Shown piece by piece: positions 54,535-63,945 of a DNA stretch of 64,000 bases (within the stretch, counting starts at the first letter, position 1; every line of letters begins with the position of its first letter). The position numbers and the translations under genes were made by a program. This stretch comes from Dyadobacter psychrotolerans (GTDB taxonomy: Bacteria; Bacteroidota; Bacteroidia; Cytophagales; Spirosomataceae). The DNA is taken from contig NZ_SMFL01000002.1 of the NCBI RefSeq assembly GCF_004349265.1, positions 744,001 through 808,000 on the forward strand, given 5' to 3'. Below the pieces are notes generated by a model. It did no database searches and was not told where the DNA came from. It saw only the letters and a list, made by a program, of their open reading frames with translations.

Positions 54535-56526
54535 TCATTTAGTAACCTTCAATTTCCCCTGCATTAAAGTATAATGCCCCGGAAATGTACATACGTAATG
54601 ATAGGTTCCAGCTTGTTTTGGCGCAACAAAATAAATCGATTCCGATTTCTCGGGTTCAACGATGTTGCTGTGGAAAAGCACATCACTTGTTTTTGGGACA
54701 TAATTCATCTCAGAGCCTTTTAGTCCCAGATTTAGTCCCGCTTCACCAACCGCATTGGCTGTACCGGGTTTGGTGATAACCAGGTTATGCAGCATATCGT
54801 CATTGTTATTGAAGACAATTTTAATACGGCTGCCGGATTTTACCTGAATTTCGGAAACATCAAATTTTAAGCCGGGCACAGTTCCGATTGTGATCACCTG
54901 ATCCGGTCCGTTTGTCCAGCTGGCAGGCATTTCTACCAAACGTTTAGCAGACGGAGCTGATGCGGTTTCCTGTGCAGGCATTACATGGTCGCTGTGACCG
55001 GTGGGCGAAGCTTTAACTAATGTAGTGAATTGAGCACTGTTTGCCGGAGAACCGGACGCAATTTCATTGAGCGTATAATAACCGGTCACGTGAAGCAGAT
55101 TGTTTCCTTCAATCGCTTTTACTCCTTCTGCTTTTATTTCATGAATATATCCTTTACGCAATGCGGCCGTATCCAACACCAATCGAACTTTCAGGCCGTC
55201 CTCCGAGACAATGATACCTTTAAGACTAAGCTCCTTAGTGTTGACGATCGGACTTCCATATGTGTGATGGTATTTGTAGGTAAAACTGTTCAGCTTGTAT
55301 GATTCGGGATCAGCGGCAGATTTTTTATCAACCGGACTGGTAAATACAATTTCAAAACCATCAGGCATCGAACGTACATTCTTCATTTCAAACGGCATTT
55401 TACCTGTCCAAACCAACCTCTGAATACCAAATTCTGATTTACCTGTTGCAGACCAACCGCGGCTTGTCTGGCCCACAAATATTGAACCATCCAGGCCCCA
55501 TTCTAACCGAAGGATGCCGGACATAAAACCTTCACGGAATGGAAAAACGGTGCCCTGCCAGACTCCGTTCACTTTTTCCATATCCACACGAGTGATGATG
55601 CTGTGTCCCTGGTCGCCCACAAACATTTGTCCCGCAAAAGGCCCGAATGCGCCGTTGGTTGCATCTTCAACAAAGCCTGAGGTAGAAATACCAACAAGTG
55701 TATGCGGAAACCAGACAGCCGGTGCTTTTAGTCCGGGGGTCCGTTTTGCGACATCGTACAGCGGCTCGCCCGTATCTGGAATATCTTCCGGTTTAAGCTT
55801 TACAGGTGAACCTTCTTCCGAGCTCCATCTTAAACCAGCGGGATTTCCCGCAAAATCACCTTTCTCAAGATGTGTCATCCTGCCTGAACCAACCCAGTCG
55901 CCCTGGTTTTCGGTATAAAAAATGTCTCCTTTGTAAGATCCGAAAGCCGATGGCGAACGAAGCCCTGTCGCGTAAGGTGTCAGTTTTCCATCTTCACCTA
56001 ATTTAAGCATCCATCCACGCCATTTTGACTGACTAGCTCCTTTACCAATCCAGTCAAGATTCAGGGTCACGATCATTTCACCGTTTGGCAGTTTGACGGG
56101 CCCGTAGGAATACTGGTGATAATTGCCGGACAGGGGCCATTTTGCAAACGAGTCATAAATATCAGCAATCCCGTCGTTATCGGTATCTTCAAGTCGGGTT
56201 ACTTCTCCGCGCTGGGAAATCAGAAAATCTTTGCCTCTGTACAGCAGTCCCAACGGCTCATGAAGTCCGGATGCAAAACGGCTGAAAGAAGGCCGGCCAT
56301 CACCTTTGAGATAAGGATTGCCAATCAGCCAAACCTCACCGCGACGGGTTGACGCAGCCAGACGTCCGTCAGGAAGCGCCTGCAAACCACCCACTTCCAT
56401 TTTAATGGTTTCAGGGATGGGTATAGTTATGATGCGGTAAAAGTCATCTTCCTTGTTTTGTTTGGATTGTGCATGCGCATTTACAAAACCAAGTGAGATC
56501 AGTGTAGTTAATACTATATTTTTCAT
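54535..56526 (-). CDS. secreted PQQ/sorbosone-dehydrogenase-like propeller with C-terminal azurin domain
   Basis: A 663-aa exported protein (signal peptide, cleavage after AHAQ). Residues 25-400: six-bladed beta-propeller of the glucose/sorbosone dehydrogenase type (GGLQALPDGRLAASTRRGEVWLIG, GLHEPLGLLYRGKDFLISQRGEVTRLEDTDNDGIAD, GDQGHSIITRVDM). Residues about 400-490: linker with VRSMPDGFEIVFTSPVD. Residues 540-663: cupredoxin with all azurin-type copper ligands: His in DDMLHNLVIT, then Cys646, His651 and Met655 in VCTFPGHYTLMQ (C+5 His, C+9 Met, as in azurin). It has no CxxCH heme motif, so the fused copper domain may be the electron acceptor (inference). Downstream of the DUF1080-type gene on the same strand, separated by palindrome R4. 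Confidence 0.87.
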   Translation of the reverse strand: MKNIVLTTLISLGFVNAHAQSKQNKEDDFYRIITIPIPETIKMEVGGLQALPDGRLAASTRRGEVWLIGNPYLKGDGRPSFSRFASGLHEPLGLLYRGKDFLISQRGEVTRLEDTDNDGIADIYDSFAKWPLSGNYHQYSYGPVKLPNGEMIVTLNLDWIGKGASQSKWRGWMLKLGEDGKLTPYATGLRSPSAFGSYKGDIFYTENQGDWVGSGRMTHLEKGDFAGNPAGLRWSSEEGSPVKLKPEDIPDTGEPLYDVAKRTPGLKAPAVWFPHTLVGISTSGFVEDATNGAFGPFAGQMFVGDQGHSIITRVDMEKVNGVWQGTVFPFREGFMSGILRLEWGLDGSIFVGQTSRGWSATGKSEFGIQRLVWTGKMPFEMKNVRSMPDGFEIVFTSPVDKKSAADPESYKLNSFTYKYHHTYGSPIVNTKELSLKGIIVSEDGLKVRLVLDTAALRKGYIHEIKAEGVKAIEGNNLLHVTGYYTLNEIASGSPANSAQFTTLVKASPTGHSDHVMPAQETASAPSAKRLVEMPASWTNGPDQVITIGTVPGLKFDVSEIQVKSGSRIKIVFNNNDDMLHNLVITKPGTANAVGEAGLNLGLKGSEMNYVPKTSDVLFHSNIVEPEKSESIYFVAPKQAGTYHYVCTFPGHYTLMQGKLKVTK

Positions 56527-56571
56527 TAATAATTCAAATCCTGATGTTAAAATTGATTCGATTGTTAAGAG

Positions 56572-56606
56572 GAGACGTTCCAGGTCTTGAAGACTTGGAA
56601 AGTCTG
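56572..56606. repeat. palindrome R4 (RAYT-associated, degenerate)
   Basis: AGACGTTCCAGGTCTT (56573-56588), G, then AAGACTTGGAAAGTCT (56590-56605): same element as R1-R3 with two mismatches in the left arm. It lies in the 84-bp gap between two co-directional genes. Confidence 0.8.
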
Positions 56607-56610
56607 TTTG

Positions 56611-58338
56611 CTACCAGAACATTGTATACGACGTAGTTCCGGTAACAGGTAAGAGAAGTTCTTTTCCCTCACTTGCATTTCGTAGTAACACGGATGCTTT
56701 TTTATCGAGCTGAATGTAATATCGGTTATCAACCTGATAAAGCCCTTTTTCTAACATCACTATGTTTTTACCGCTGGCTAAAAGTGAAAAGATCGAACCT
56801 TTTGCGGCACCTTCCAACTGGAAGGTTCTGGTAATTCCATTGCTGCCCGAGGTCATTTTATCAACTACCGTAGCTGAACCAATTGCGTAACGAAAGCCAG
56901 GATTTCCTTCTTTATCTAATTTGTAACCCAAAAAATTAATATCAGAAGAATCCGGCCAGAGTGCGTTTGCATCGGAGAGTACAGCCATGCTGCTTTTGCC
57001 TGATATCAGTGCTGTGAGTCCGGCAGGTGAGAGTAATTGTGGTTCGCCGCGTTCGTACCACATTTCGGTAACGTTGGCAAACTGGCCACGCCAGGCCTGT
57101 AAAAGGGCGCCGCGACTTAAATCAACAGTGTAGTTCCAGCCGGCAGAAGTGCCAACCGAGATGCAGTGCGTACGCTTGTTTTTTTCCTCGTTAAAGTAAA
57201 CAAAAGAACGCACCATTTCAGGACGCATTTCCGGCGTCACGCTGATATACGGTTTTGGTTCCGGCTCCGGCAGTGACGAAAGTACATGAAGATCATACGG
57301 CCTGATGCCGGCTTTTTCGACCCGCAGACCCATTGCCGGCTGTCTCCACGGAAAACGTGAATAATGTAATTTAAATTTATGATTCCCCTGCGACAAATTT
57401 ACCAGGCCGGTATGCGTTTCCTGAGAAGTACTTTCTCCTGATGACGCAACACTCTTTCCGTCTATGTTTAAATCTAAAACATTCCCGGAATAAATTGTAG
57501 TGAAAATATAATCGCCTGCTTCGTTCACTTCCAGATCACCTTCATAAACAAGATGAAACTCACGCATGCCATTTGTCACTTCCTGTGTTAGTGTGGCCGA
57601 TTTACCCTCATGGTCAACTGTGGTGAACGTTTTTGCATCCCATTTATCAGAATAAACTTTGTAGGCCAGGTTGTTAAGCGCGACTGGTTTTCTACTCGCT
57701 AGTAACTGGTAGCCAATGTGACGAAAAGCAATACTCCCTTTTTTTACTTCCAGAGAAATTGGCTGTGCATCAGAAATGGTTGTAGGAGTGGGCAGGTACA
57801 CTGTTTCCAGAACAGTCACACCATTTAAGGTCAGGTAATTGAGCCTTGCAGAATTTTTTAACTGGGGCAGCGAAACATCATAGGCCAGCTCTATAGTTTG
57901 CCACAAACCAGGTGCCTTTGCTGCATTTTGCACTGGAAACTGTCCGATGAATCCGGAGGTCAGCGCATTAGGATCTTTGTCGCGGCTGCTGTCGGAAATC
58001 CGGATTTTCTGGTTGCCCGGAAGAATGATATTTCCCTCAGCGCCCGGAGAGACCATAAATTCAAGAGATAATCTCAAATCACCGGCTTTAAGTTTGGTCG
58101 TAATAGGGCTGCCGGCCGTTCCAATAAGAATACCTTCCCCGGATGAAAGTTTTGGTTTCGCCGTGCCCACAGGCAACACGGATATTCCGCCTGCTACTGA
58201 CCAATTGGCACTGCTGGTTTCAAACGTACTAAGATCTTTAAGTGGCAGGGTGGTGTAATTTCCTTTTCCCGTTTGCCCTGAAACAAGAAGGGGGCAGGCA
58301 AGGAAAAGCAGGGAACATTTTCGAATGAATTTCTGCAT
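56611..58338 (-). CDS. secreted DUF1080 (3-keto-disaccharide hydrolase-like) protein with PA14-like domain
   Basis: A 575-aa exported protein (signal peptide, cleavage after VSGQ). Residues about 30-220: concanavalin-like DUF1080 domain (LKDLSTFETSSANWSVAGGI; LRLSLEFMVSPGAEGNIILPG; FIGQFPVQNAAKAPGLWQTIELAYD). Residues about 225-335: PA14-like module (VYEGDLEVNEAGDYIFTTIYSGNVLDLNIDGKSVASSG; LSQGNHKFKLHYSR). The C-terminal 230 residues are a beta-rich region of unknown family. DUF1080 proteins act on 3-keto-glycosides, and pairing with a secreted dehydrogenase is a familiar Bacteroidota arrangement. It is upstream of the azurin-tailed gene and probably co-transcribed. Confidence 0.8.
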   Translation of the reverse strand: MQKFIRKCSLLFLACPLLVSGQTGKGNYTTLPLKDLSTFETSSANWSVAGGISVLPVGTAKPKLSSGEGILIGTAGSPITTKLKAGDLRLSLEFMVSPGAEGNIILPGNQKIRISDSSRDKDPNALTSGFIGQFPVQNAAKAPGLWQTIELAYDVSLPQLKNSARLNYLTLNGVTVLETVYLPTPTTISDAQPISLEVKKGSIAFRHIGYQLLASRKPVALNNLAYKVYSDKWDAKTFTTVDHEGKSATLTQEVTNGMREFHLVYEGDLEVNEAGDYIFTTIYSGNVLDLNIDGKSVASSGESTSQETHTGLVNLSQGNHKFKLHYSRFPWRQPAMGLRVEKAGIRPYDLHVLSSLPEPEPKPYISVTPEMRPEMVRSFVYFNEEKNKRTHCISVGTSAGWNYTVDLSRGALLQAWRGQFANVTEMWYERGEPQLLSPAGLTALISGKSSMAVLSDANALWPDSSDINFLGYKLDKEGNPGFRYAIGSATVVDKMTSGSNGITRTFQLEGAAKGSIFSLLASGKNIVMLEKGLYQVDNRYYIQLDKKASVLLRNASEGKELLLPVTGTTSYTMFW

Positions 58339-58493
58339 TGAATATATTAAGTGTAATGTTTACAATTATAGAACGAAGTTCGTGATTTTTTCTACTAATA
58401 TATTGCGATTATTTATGAATTTTTTAAAATTATAATCCTTAGAATCACAGGATAGGCATTTCTAGAAGTCAGTCGTATTTGTTGTTTAATAAA

Positions 58494-58519
58494 AATAGGC
58501 CGCTGCGGGGCGGCCTATT
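58494..58519 (-). terminator. rho-independent terminator of polA
   Basis: Perfect 10-bp arms AATAGGCCGC (58494-58503) and GCGGCCTATT (58510-58519), 15 bp beyond the polA stop on the minus strand and followed there by TTTTTATT. Confidence 0.88.
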
Positions 58520-58533
58520 GCAAGATATAATTT

Positions 58534-61413
58534 TTAATGTGCTTCAAGCCAGTTGGCTCCGATACCGATTCCGGTTTCCATTTTGACTGGTAAAGGAATC
58601 GCAAGCCGCATCAGTTCATCGACTTTTTCTTTTAACAACGAAATTTCATCACGGTGTGCATCAAATACCAATTCATCATGCACCTGCAAAATCATCCGGG
58701 ATTTCAATTTTTCATTGATGATGAAATCATGAATATTAATCATCGCCACTTTGATCATATCAGCAGCAGATCCCTGAATAGGTGCATTAATGGCATTTCG
58801 CTCAGCGTAACCCCGGTTGGTCTGGTTGCGTGAATTGATATCAGGAACATATCTTCTCCTTCCCAGTATTGTTTCCACGTATTCTCTTTCCCGAGCATCG
58901 TTCACAACCTTATCCATATAGCCTTTTACAGCCGGAAATTCTTCAAAATAGGCTTTGATAATATCTCCTGCTTCACCGCGTGAAATAGCCAGACGCTGAC
59001 CAAGTCCAAATGCAGAGATACCATAAATGATACCAAAGTTTACCATCTTCGATTTCCGGCGCATGTCCGTTGTAACTTCTTCAAGCGGCACTTTGAAAAC
59101 TTTACTGGCGGTTGTTGCGTGAATATCCCGTCCCTGGTTAAAAGCCTCGATCATACTTTCATCCATACTGAAAGCAGCCATAATTCGGAGTTCGATCTGC
59201 GAATAGTCAGCAGAAAGAATCTGAAAATCCTCGTTATCAGGCACAAAAGCTTTACGGATTTCTCTTCCTCTATGCGTCCGGATTGGAATATTTTGTAAGT
59301 TGGGGTTGGTTGAACTTAACCTGCCTGTTGCCGCTACGGCCTGGTTGTAAGAAGTGTGTATCCTGCCAGACCTGTTACTCACCAGCATCGGCAAAGCATC
59401 TACGTAAGTTGATTTTAGTTTTTGTAATTCTCTGTAATCAAGAATTTTACGTGCAATCGCGTGTTCATTTTCAAGTTCTGAAAGAATCTCTTCTCCGGTA
59501 GCGTACTGACCCGTCTTTGTTTTCTTCGGCTTGGCAATGAGTTTCATTTTGTCGAAAAGCACCTCGCCCAGCTGTTTTGGTGAACCGATATTAAAGGATT
59601 GACCAGCTATCTCAAAAATTTCAGATTCAGTTTGTCTTAAATCCGTTTCCAAGACACCCGACATTTCATTCAGCGCACTGATGTCCAGGCGAACTCCTTT
59701 ACTTTCCATAGCTGCGAGTACCTGAACCAATGGCATTTCTACGGTACGGAACAGATTTTCTGCATTAACTTTTGGCAGTTGTTTTCGGAAAATAGTGTTT
59801 AACTGAAAGGTAATATCCGCGTCTTCTCCTGCATACTGCGTGATTTCCGGAATACCCACATCGCGCATGTTGCTTTGTTTTATCCCTTTTTTGCCAATAA
59901 GCTCAGTGATTGAAACGGGCTGGTAATTTAGGTAAGACTCAGCCAGTATGTCCATTCCGTGACGTTTGTCCGGTTCCAGCAGATAATGCGCAAGCATGGT
60001 ATCGCTCAGCTTTCCACGTACTTCCAGATTGTAATTTTTCAGGACGAGCAGGTCATATTTAATATTCTGCCCAATTTTCTCGATATTTTCATTCTCGAAA
60101 ACGAACCTGAAATATTCAACAATTTTTTGTGCTTCCTCCTGATCTGCCGGCACCGGGATGTAAAATGCTTCCCCTGATAAATAACAAAATGACATCCCGA
60201 CTAATTCGGCATCAACAGCTTCCAGGGAGGTGGTTTCTGTATCAAAACAAAACGCTTCCTGCAAACTGAGATAGTAGGCCAGATTGGTCATTAGTTCCGG
60301 CGTGTCCACCGTATGATAGCGGTGGAAAGTGTTGTCAATTACTTTTTTATGTGCAGGAAGAATTAATTCATCTTCTAATCGTCCTCCATCCGGATCTGCG
60401 ATATTTTCACTAATTACTGCAGGCTGCTTTCCAATTTCCTCTGATGGGTTTCCAAACAAATCCAGCTGTCCTTTTTTGTCGGCTACTTTTGCCGGAGCAA
60501 CAGCAGGAACTACCGGAGCATTTACGGGTTGCCCGATTGCCAAAACTCTTGGTCGCAGTGATTTAAATTCGAGTTCGTCAAATAAAGCAATGATCTTCTC
60601 CGTATTTGGACCGCAAATTGTCAGATCTTCTGCATCGAAAGGTACCGGGACGTTAATATCAATTGTTGCAAGCTGCTTGCTCAGAATTGCCTTGTCACCA
60701 TGTTCTCTGATTCGCTCTCCAAGTTTTCCTTTTATTTCGCCTGCATGCGCAAGCACATTTTCGATCGTGTCATATTCAGCAATAAGTTTTTGAGCCGTTT
60801 TTTCACCAACGCCGGGAATTCCGGGAATGTTATCAACTGCATCACCCATTAACCCGAGAATATCGATAACCTGGTCGATGCGTTTGATCTGCCATCTGTC
60901 AAGTATTTCCTGAACACCAAGCACTTCTGCGCCCTTACCCATAAACGCGGGTTTGTACATGTGGACATACTGCTCAACAAGCTGTCCGTAATCCTTGTCA
61001 GGTGTCATCATGTATACTTCAAAACCTTCTTTCGAAGCTTCCTTTGCGATAGTACCAATGATATCATCTGCTTCAAAACCATCTAATACCAAAATTGGAA
61101 TACACATAGCTTCCAATAATTTCTTCACAAGTGGAATCGCAACCGTAATATCTTCCGGCTGTGCTTCACGCTGTGCTTTGTAAGCTTCGTACTGAATGTG
61201 ACGAAATGTTGGCGCAGAGGTGTCAAAAGCTACCCCGATGTGGGTTGGCTTTTCCTTTTGTAAAACTTCCAGCAAAGTATTGGTAAAACCAAATACAGCA
61301 CTTGTATTCAATCCTTTTGAAGTGATCCTTGGGGCCTTGATGAATGCGAAATGAGCACGGTAAATCAACGCCATAGCGTCGAGCAAAAAAAGCTTGTGAA
61401 CGGGTTTATCCAT
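58534..61413 (-). CDS. polA: DNA polymerase I
   Basis: A 959-aa family A polymerase for Okazaki fragment maturation and repair. 5'-3' exonuclease/FEN domain (1-290; LDAMALIYRAHFAF, FDGFEADDIIGTIA-like acidic cluster, GDAVDNIPGIPGVGEKTA). A variable 300-365 linker precedes the 3'-5' exonuclease with ExoI (CFDTETTSLE), ExoII (GQNIKYDLLVL) and ExoIII (YAGEDADIT) intact, so proofreading should be active. Polymerase domain (580-959): motif A DYSQIELRIMA, O helix RRKSKMVNFGIIYG, motif C QVHDELV. Length is normal. Monocistronic with a strong terminator; the CAAATATA at 61436-61443 (TATATTTG on the coding strand) could be its -7 box. Confidence 0.97.
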   Translation of the reverse strand: MDKPVHKLFLLDAMALIYRAHFAFIKAPRITSKGLNTSAVFGFTNTLLEVLQKEKPTHIGVAFDTSAPTFRHIQYEAYKAQREAQPEDITVAIPLVKKLLEAMCIPILVLDGFEADDIIGTIAKEASKEGFEVYMMTPDKDYGQLVEQYVHMYKPAFMGKGAEVLGVQEILDRWQIKRIDQVIDILGLMGDAVDNIPGIPGVGEKTAQKLIAEYDTIENVLAHAGEIKGKLGERIREHGDKAILSKQLATIDINVPVPFDAEDLTICGPNTEKIIALFDELEFKSLRPRVLAIGQPVNAPVVPAVAPAKVADKKGQLDLFGNPSEEIGKQPAVISENIADPDGGRLEDELILPAHKKVIDNTFHRYHTVDTPELMTNLAYYLSLQEAFCFDTETTSLEAVDAELVGMSFCYLSGEAFYIPVPADQEEAQKIVEYFRFVFENENIEKIGQNIKYDLLVLKNYNLEVRGKLSDTMLAHYLLEPDKRHGMDILAESYLNYQPVSITELIGKKGIKQSNMRDVGIPEITQYAGEDADITFQLNTIFRKQLPKVNAENLFRTVEMPLVQVLAAMESKGVRLDISALNEMSGVLETDLRQTESEIFEIAGQSFNIGSPKQLGEVLFDKMKLIAKPKKTKTGQYATGEEILSELENEHAIARKILDYRELQKLKSTYVDALPMLVSNRSGRIHTSYNQAVAATGRLSSTNPNLQNIPIRTHRGREIRKAFVPDNEDFQILSADYSQIELRIMAAFSMDESMIEAFNQGRDIHATTASKVFKVPLEEVTTDMRRKSKMVNFGIIYGISAFGLGQRLAISRGEAGDIIKAYFEEFPAVKGYMDKVVNDAREREYVETILGRRRYVPDINSRNQTNRGYAERNAINAPIQGSAADMIKVAMINIHDFIINEKLKSRMILQVHDELVFDAHRDEISLLKEKVDELMRLAIPLPVKMETGIGIGANWLEAH

Positions 61414-61753
61414 AAGATCATTAAATTTCTAAATTCAAATATAATGTATGTTCAGAGATGATTAAGATTGATGTCTGTTTTTTGTATTAAAGTATTATTT
61501 GGTTTATACTTTTTTGATATACTAATAATAGATAACTTTTAATAATTTTAATTACAAATAATACTTATTGACTTTTTTAAAAGTAAAATAAATTTAAACT
61601 TAATTACATGTCTAATTAGTATGAAAAGATATAAATTTAATAAAAGTATCAAAAGTATTATATGTACGACAAAAATGTAAGAAAAACATACGTATTCGAA
61701 TTATTTTAATGATTTTAGCTGTTGTCTTTTTTTTCGGTAACTAAAAATTTAAA
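61414..61753. other. 340-bp AT-rich divergent region between polA and the S9 peptidase gene
   Basis: Very AT-rich (poly-A and poly-T tracts). On the minus strand TATATTTG (61443-61436) fits a TAnnTTTG -7 box 23 bp upstream of the polA ATG, but no TTTG partner sits at the right distance. No other feature seen. Confidence 0.45.
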
Positions 61754-63838
61754 GTGAAACAAACATATAACTGGCCTGTTGCAGAGGCGCCGTCGGCCGA
61801 ATTGAAAGCTTATGAGACCGGAATGCACGGGGATAAGCGAAATGATGAGTACTATTGGATGGCTGATTTTTTCACAAACGGACCTGATAGCGATAAAGTG
61901 GTGGAATATCTCAACGCCGAAAATAAGTACACCGATACCCTAATGGCAGGTACGGACCAGTTTCAGGCGAACCTGTTTTCGGAAATGAAAGGCCGGATTA
62001 AAGAGAAGGATGAATCGGTGCCTGTTTTCAGTAATGGTTATTTTTACTATACCCGCAGCGAAGAGGGTGAACAGTACTTCAAGTATTGTAGGAAAAAAGG
62101 TTCGTTGTCTTCACCGGAAGAAATACTTTTGGATGTGGATGCACTTGCGAAAGGACATGCCTATTATTCTGCCACAGGATTCAATATCAGCCCGGACAAT
62201 AAATTGCTTGTTTACGGGGTCGACAACGTTTCACGCAGGGAATACACCCTTTACATCAAAAATCTTGAAACCGGCGAACTGCTGGAAGATTCGATCTTTC
62301 CAACCAGCGGCGGGTCGGAGTGGGGTAATGATAATAAAACACTGTTTTACACGGCAACCAATCCGAAGACGCTGCTGAGTGAGAAGATCAAAAGACATAC
62401 ACTTGGCACGGATTCGAAAAAGGATGTTGTTGTCTATAACGAAAAGGATAAAAGTAACTACATCGGCGTTGGCAAAACCAAGTCTGAGAAATACATTGTG
62501 ATTGCTTCTTCGGCGACCATGTCTTCCGAGTTTTACATTCTGGATGCAGATCAGCCGGAAGGTAAATTTGAAGTCTTTCAACCCAGGATGAAGGATGTGC
62601 TTTACGAGATCGAGCATCAGAATGATAAATTTTTGATTGTAACAAATAAGGACGCTCTGAATTTTCGTCTGATGGAAACGCCATTGGACAAAACAGGGGT
62701 TGAAAACTGGAAAGAAGTCATTCCGAACAGAGATGACGTTCTGTTGGAGGGAATCGATGTTTTCAGGGATTTTTTGGTCGTTACCGAAAGAAAAAATGGT
62801 TTAATTCAGCTTAGGATCCGTAATGACAAAACCAGTGATGAACATTATGTCGATTTTGGAGAACCTGCCTATGCCGCTTATACCGGTTCCAATCCCGAGT
62901 TTAACAGTACAACACTTCGGTATATTTACACATCGATGACTACGCCGAATTCTGTGTATGATTACGATATGGAATCAAAAACCAGGGAGTTGAAAAAACG
63001 GCAGGAAGTGGTAGGCGGTTACAATCCGGACGATTATGTGACTGAAAGATTATATGCTACTTCATTTGATGGTGTACAGGTTCCGGTTTCTCTGGTTTAC
63101 AAAAAAGGTTTTGAGAAAAACGGACAAGCACCTCTTTTACTTTATGCATACGGATCGTACGGTCACAGTATGGATGCAGGTTTCAGCGCAAACCGTTTGA
63201 GCTTGCTAAACCGGGGTTTTGTGTTTGCCATTGCTCATATACGCGGTGGACAGGAAATGGGGCGTCAATGGTATGAAGATGGTAAATTATTTAAAAAGAA
63301 GAATACTTTCGGGGATTTCATCGCTTGTGGTGAGTATCTGATCAAAGAAAATTATACTTCGGTTGATCATCTGTATGCAGAAGGAGGCAGTGCCGGCGGT
63401 CTTCTGATGGGAGCAGTTGCCAACATGCGTCCGGATCTCTGGCATGGTATCATTGCAGATGTACCTTTCGTGGATGTTGTTACAACGATGCTCGATGAAA
63501 GTATTCCGCTCACTACCAATGAGTTTGACGAATGGGGAAACCCCAAAAATAAGGAGTCATACGATTATATGAAATCCTATTCACCTTATGATAATGTCGA
63601 CAGGAAAGACTATCCTAATATGTTGGTAACTACTGGTTTGCACGATAGTCAGGTTCAGTATTTTGAGCCGGCTAAATGGGTGGCCAGGCTCAGGACGCAT
63701 AAAACAGATACAAATGTGCTTCTTTTAAAGACAAACATGGAAGCAGGACATGGCGGAGCCTCCGGTCGTTTTGAATACTTGAAGGAAATTGCTTTGCAGT
63801 ATTCGTTTCTTTTTGCTTTGGAAGGCATTGGGGAATAA
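61754..63838 (+). CDS. prolyl oligopeptidase family serine peptidase (oligopeptidase B type)
   Basis: A 694-aa S9 peptidase. The GTG start at 61754 is forced by an in-frame stop 12 bp upstream. N-terminal 7-bladed propeller (about 75-410), then an alpha/beta hydrolase domain: SLVYKKGFEKNGQAPLLLYAYGSYG, AHIRGGQEMGRQWYEDGKLFKKKNTF, nucleophile Ser in AEGGSAGGLLMGAV, Asp in TTGLHDSQVQYFEP, and catalytic His in EAGHGGASGRF. EKNGQ and GGQEMG are typical of oligopeptidase B, which cleaves after Arg/Lys in short peptides. No signal peptide, hence cytosolic. Stand-alone gene followed by a strong hairpin. Confidence 0.93.
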   Translation: MKQTYNWPVAEAPSAELKAYETGMHGDKRNDEYYWMADFFTNGPDSDKVVEYLNAENKYTDTLMAGTDQFQANLFSEMKGRIKEKDESVPVFSNGYFYYTRSEEGEQYFKYCRKKGSLSSPEEILLDVDALAKGHAYYSATGFNISPDNKLLVYGVDNVSRREYTLYIKNLETGELLEDSIFPTSGGSEWGNDNKTLFYTATNPKTLLSEKIKRHTLGTDSKKDVVVYNEKDKSNYIGVGKTKSEKYIVIASSATMSSEFYILDADQPEGKFEVFQPRMKDVLYEIEHQNDKFLIVTNKDALNFRLMETPLDKTGVENWKEVIPNRDDVLLEGIDVFRDFLVVTERKNGLIQLRIRNDKTSDEHYVDFGEPAYAAYTGSNPEFNSTTLRYIYTSMTTPNSVYDYDMESKTRELKKRQEVVGGYNPDDYVTERLYATSFDGVQVPVSLVYKKGFEKNGQAPLLLYAYGSYGHSMDAGFSANRLSLLNRGFVFAIAHIRGGQEMGRQWYEDGKLFKKKNTFGDFIACGEYLIKENYTSVDHLYAEGGSAGGLLMGAVANMRPDLWHGIIADVPFVDVVTTMLDESIPLTTNEFDEWGNPKNKESYDYMKSYSPYDNVDRKDYPNMLVTTGLHDSQVQYFEPAKWVARLRTHKTDTNVLLLKTNMEAGHGGASGRFEYLKEIALQYSFLFALEGIGE

Positions 63839-63853
63839 CGAATCTGTTAAAGG

Positions 63854-63942
63854 TTCACGCAGAGTTGTGAAGTAACAACGCAGAGCGCGCAAAGATTAAA
63901 TCCTTTGCGCGCTCTGCGTTTTCCTCCGCGACTTTGCGTGAA
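63854..63942. repeat. nested extragenic palindrome / terminator
   Basis: Inner perfect 18-bp arms AACGCAGAGCGCGCAAAG (63877-63894) and complement (63903-63920) with an 8-nt loop; outer arms TTCACGCA (63854-63861) and TGCGTGAA (63935-63942). It lies between convergent genes, so it can terminate both. The CGCAGAG / CTTTGCG wording resembles dispersed repeats in Cytophagales. Confidence 0.8.
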
Positions 63943-63945
63943 ATC

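Noticed and set aside
53628-56606. CRISPR array from repeated palindromes
   Set aside because: Copies are irregularly spaced with no spacers of uniform length and no cas genes; a RAYT/REP arrangement fits better.
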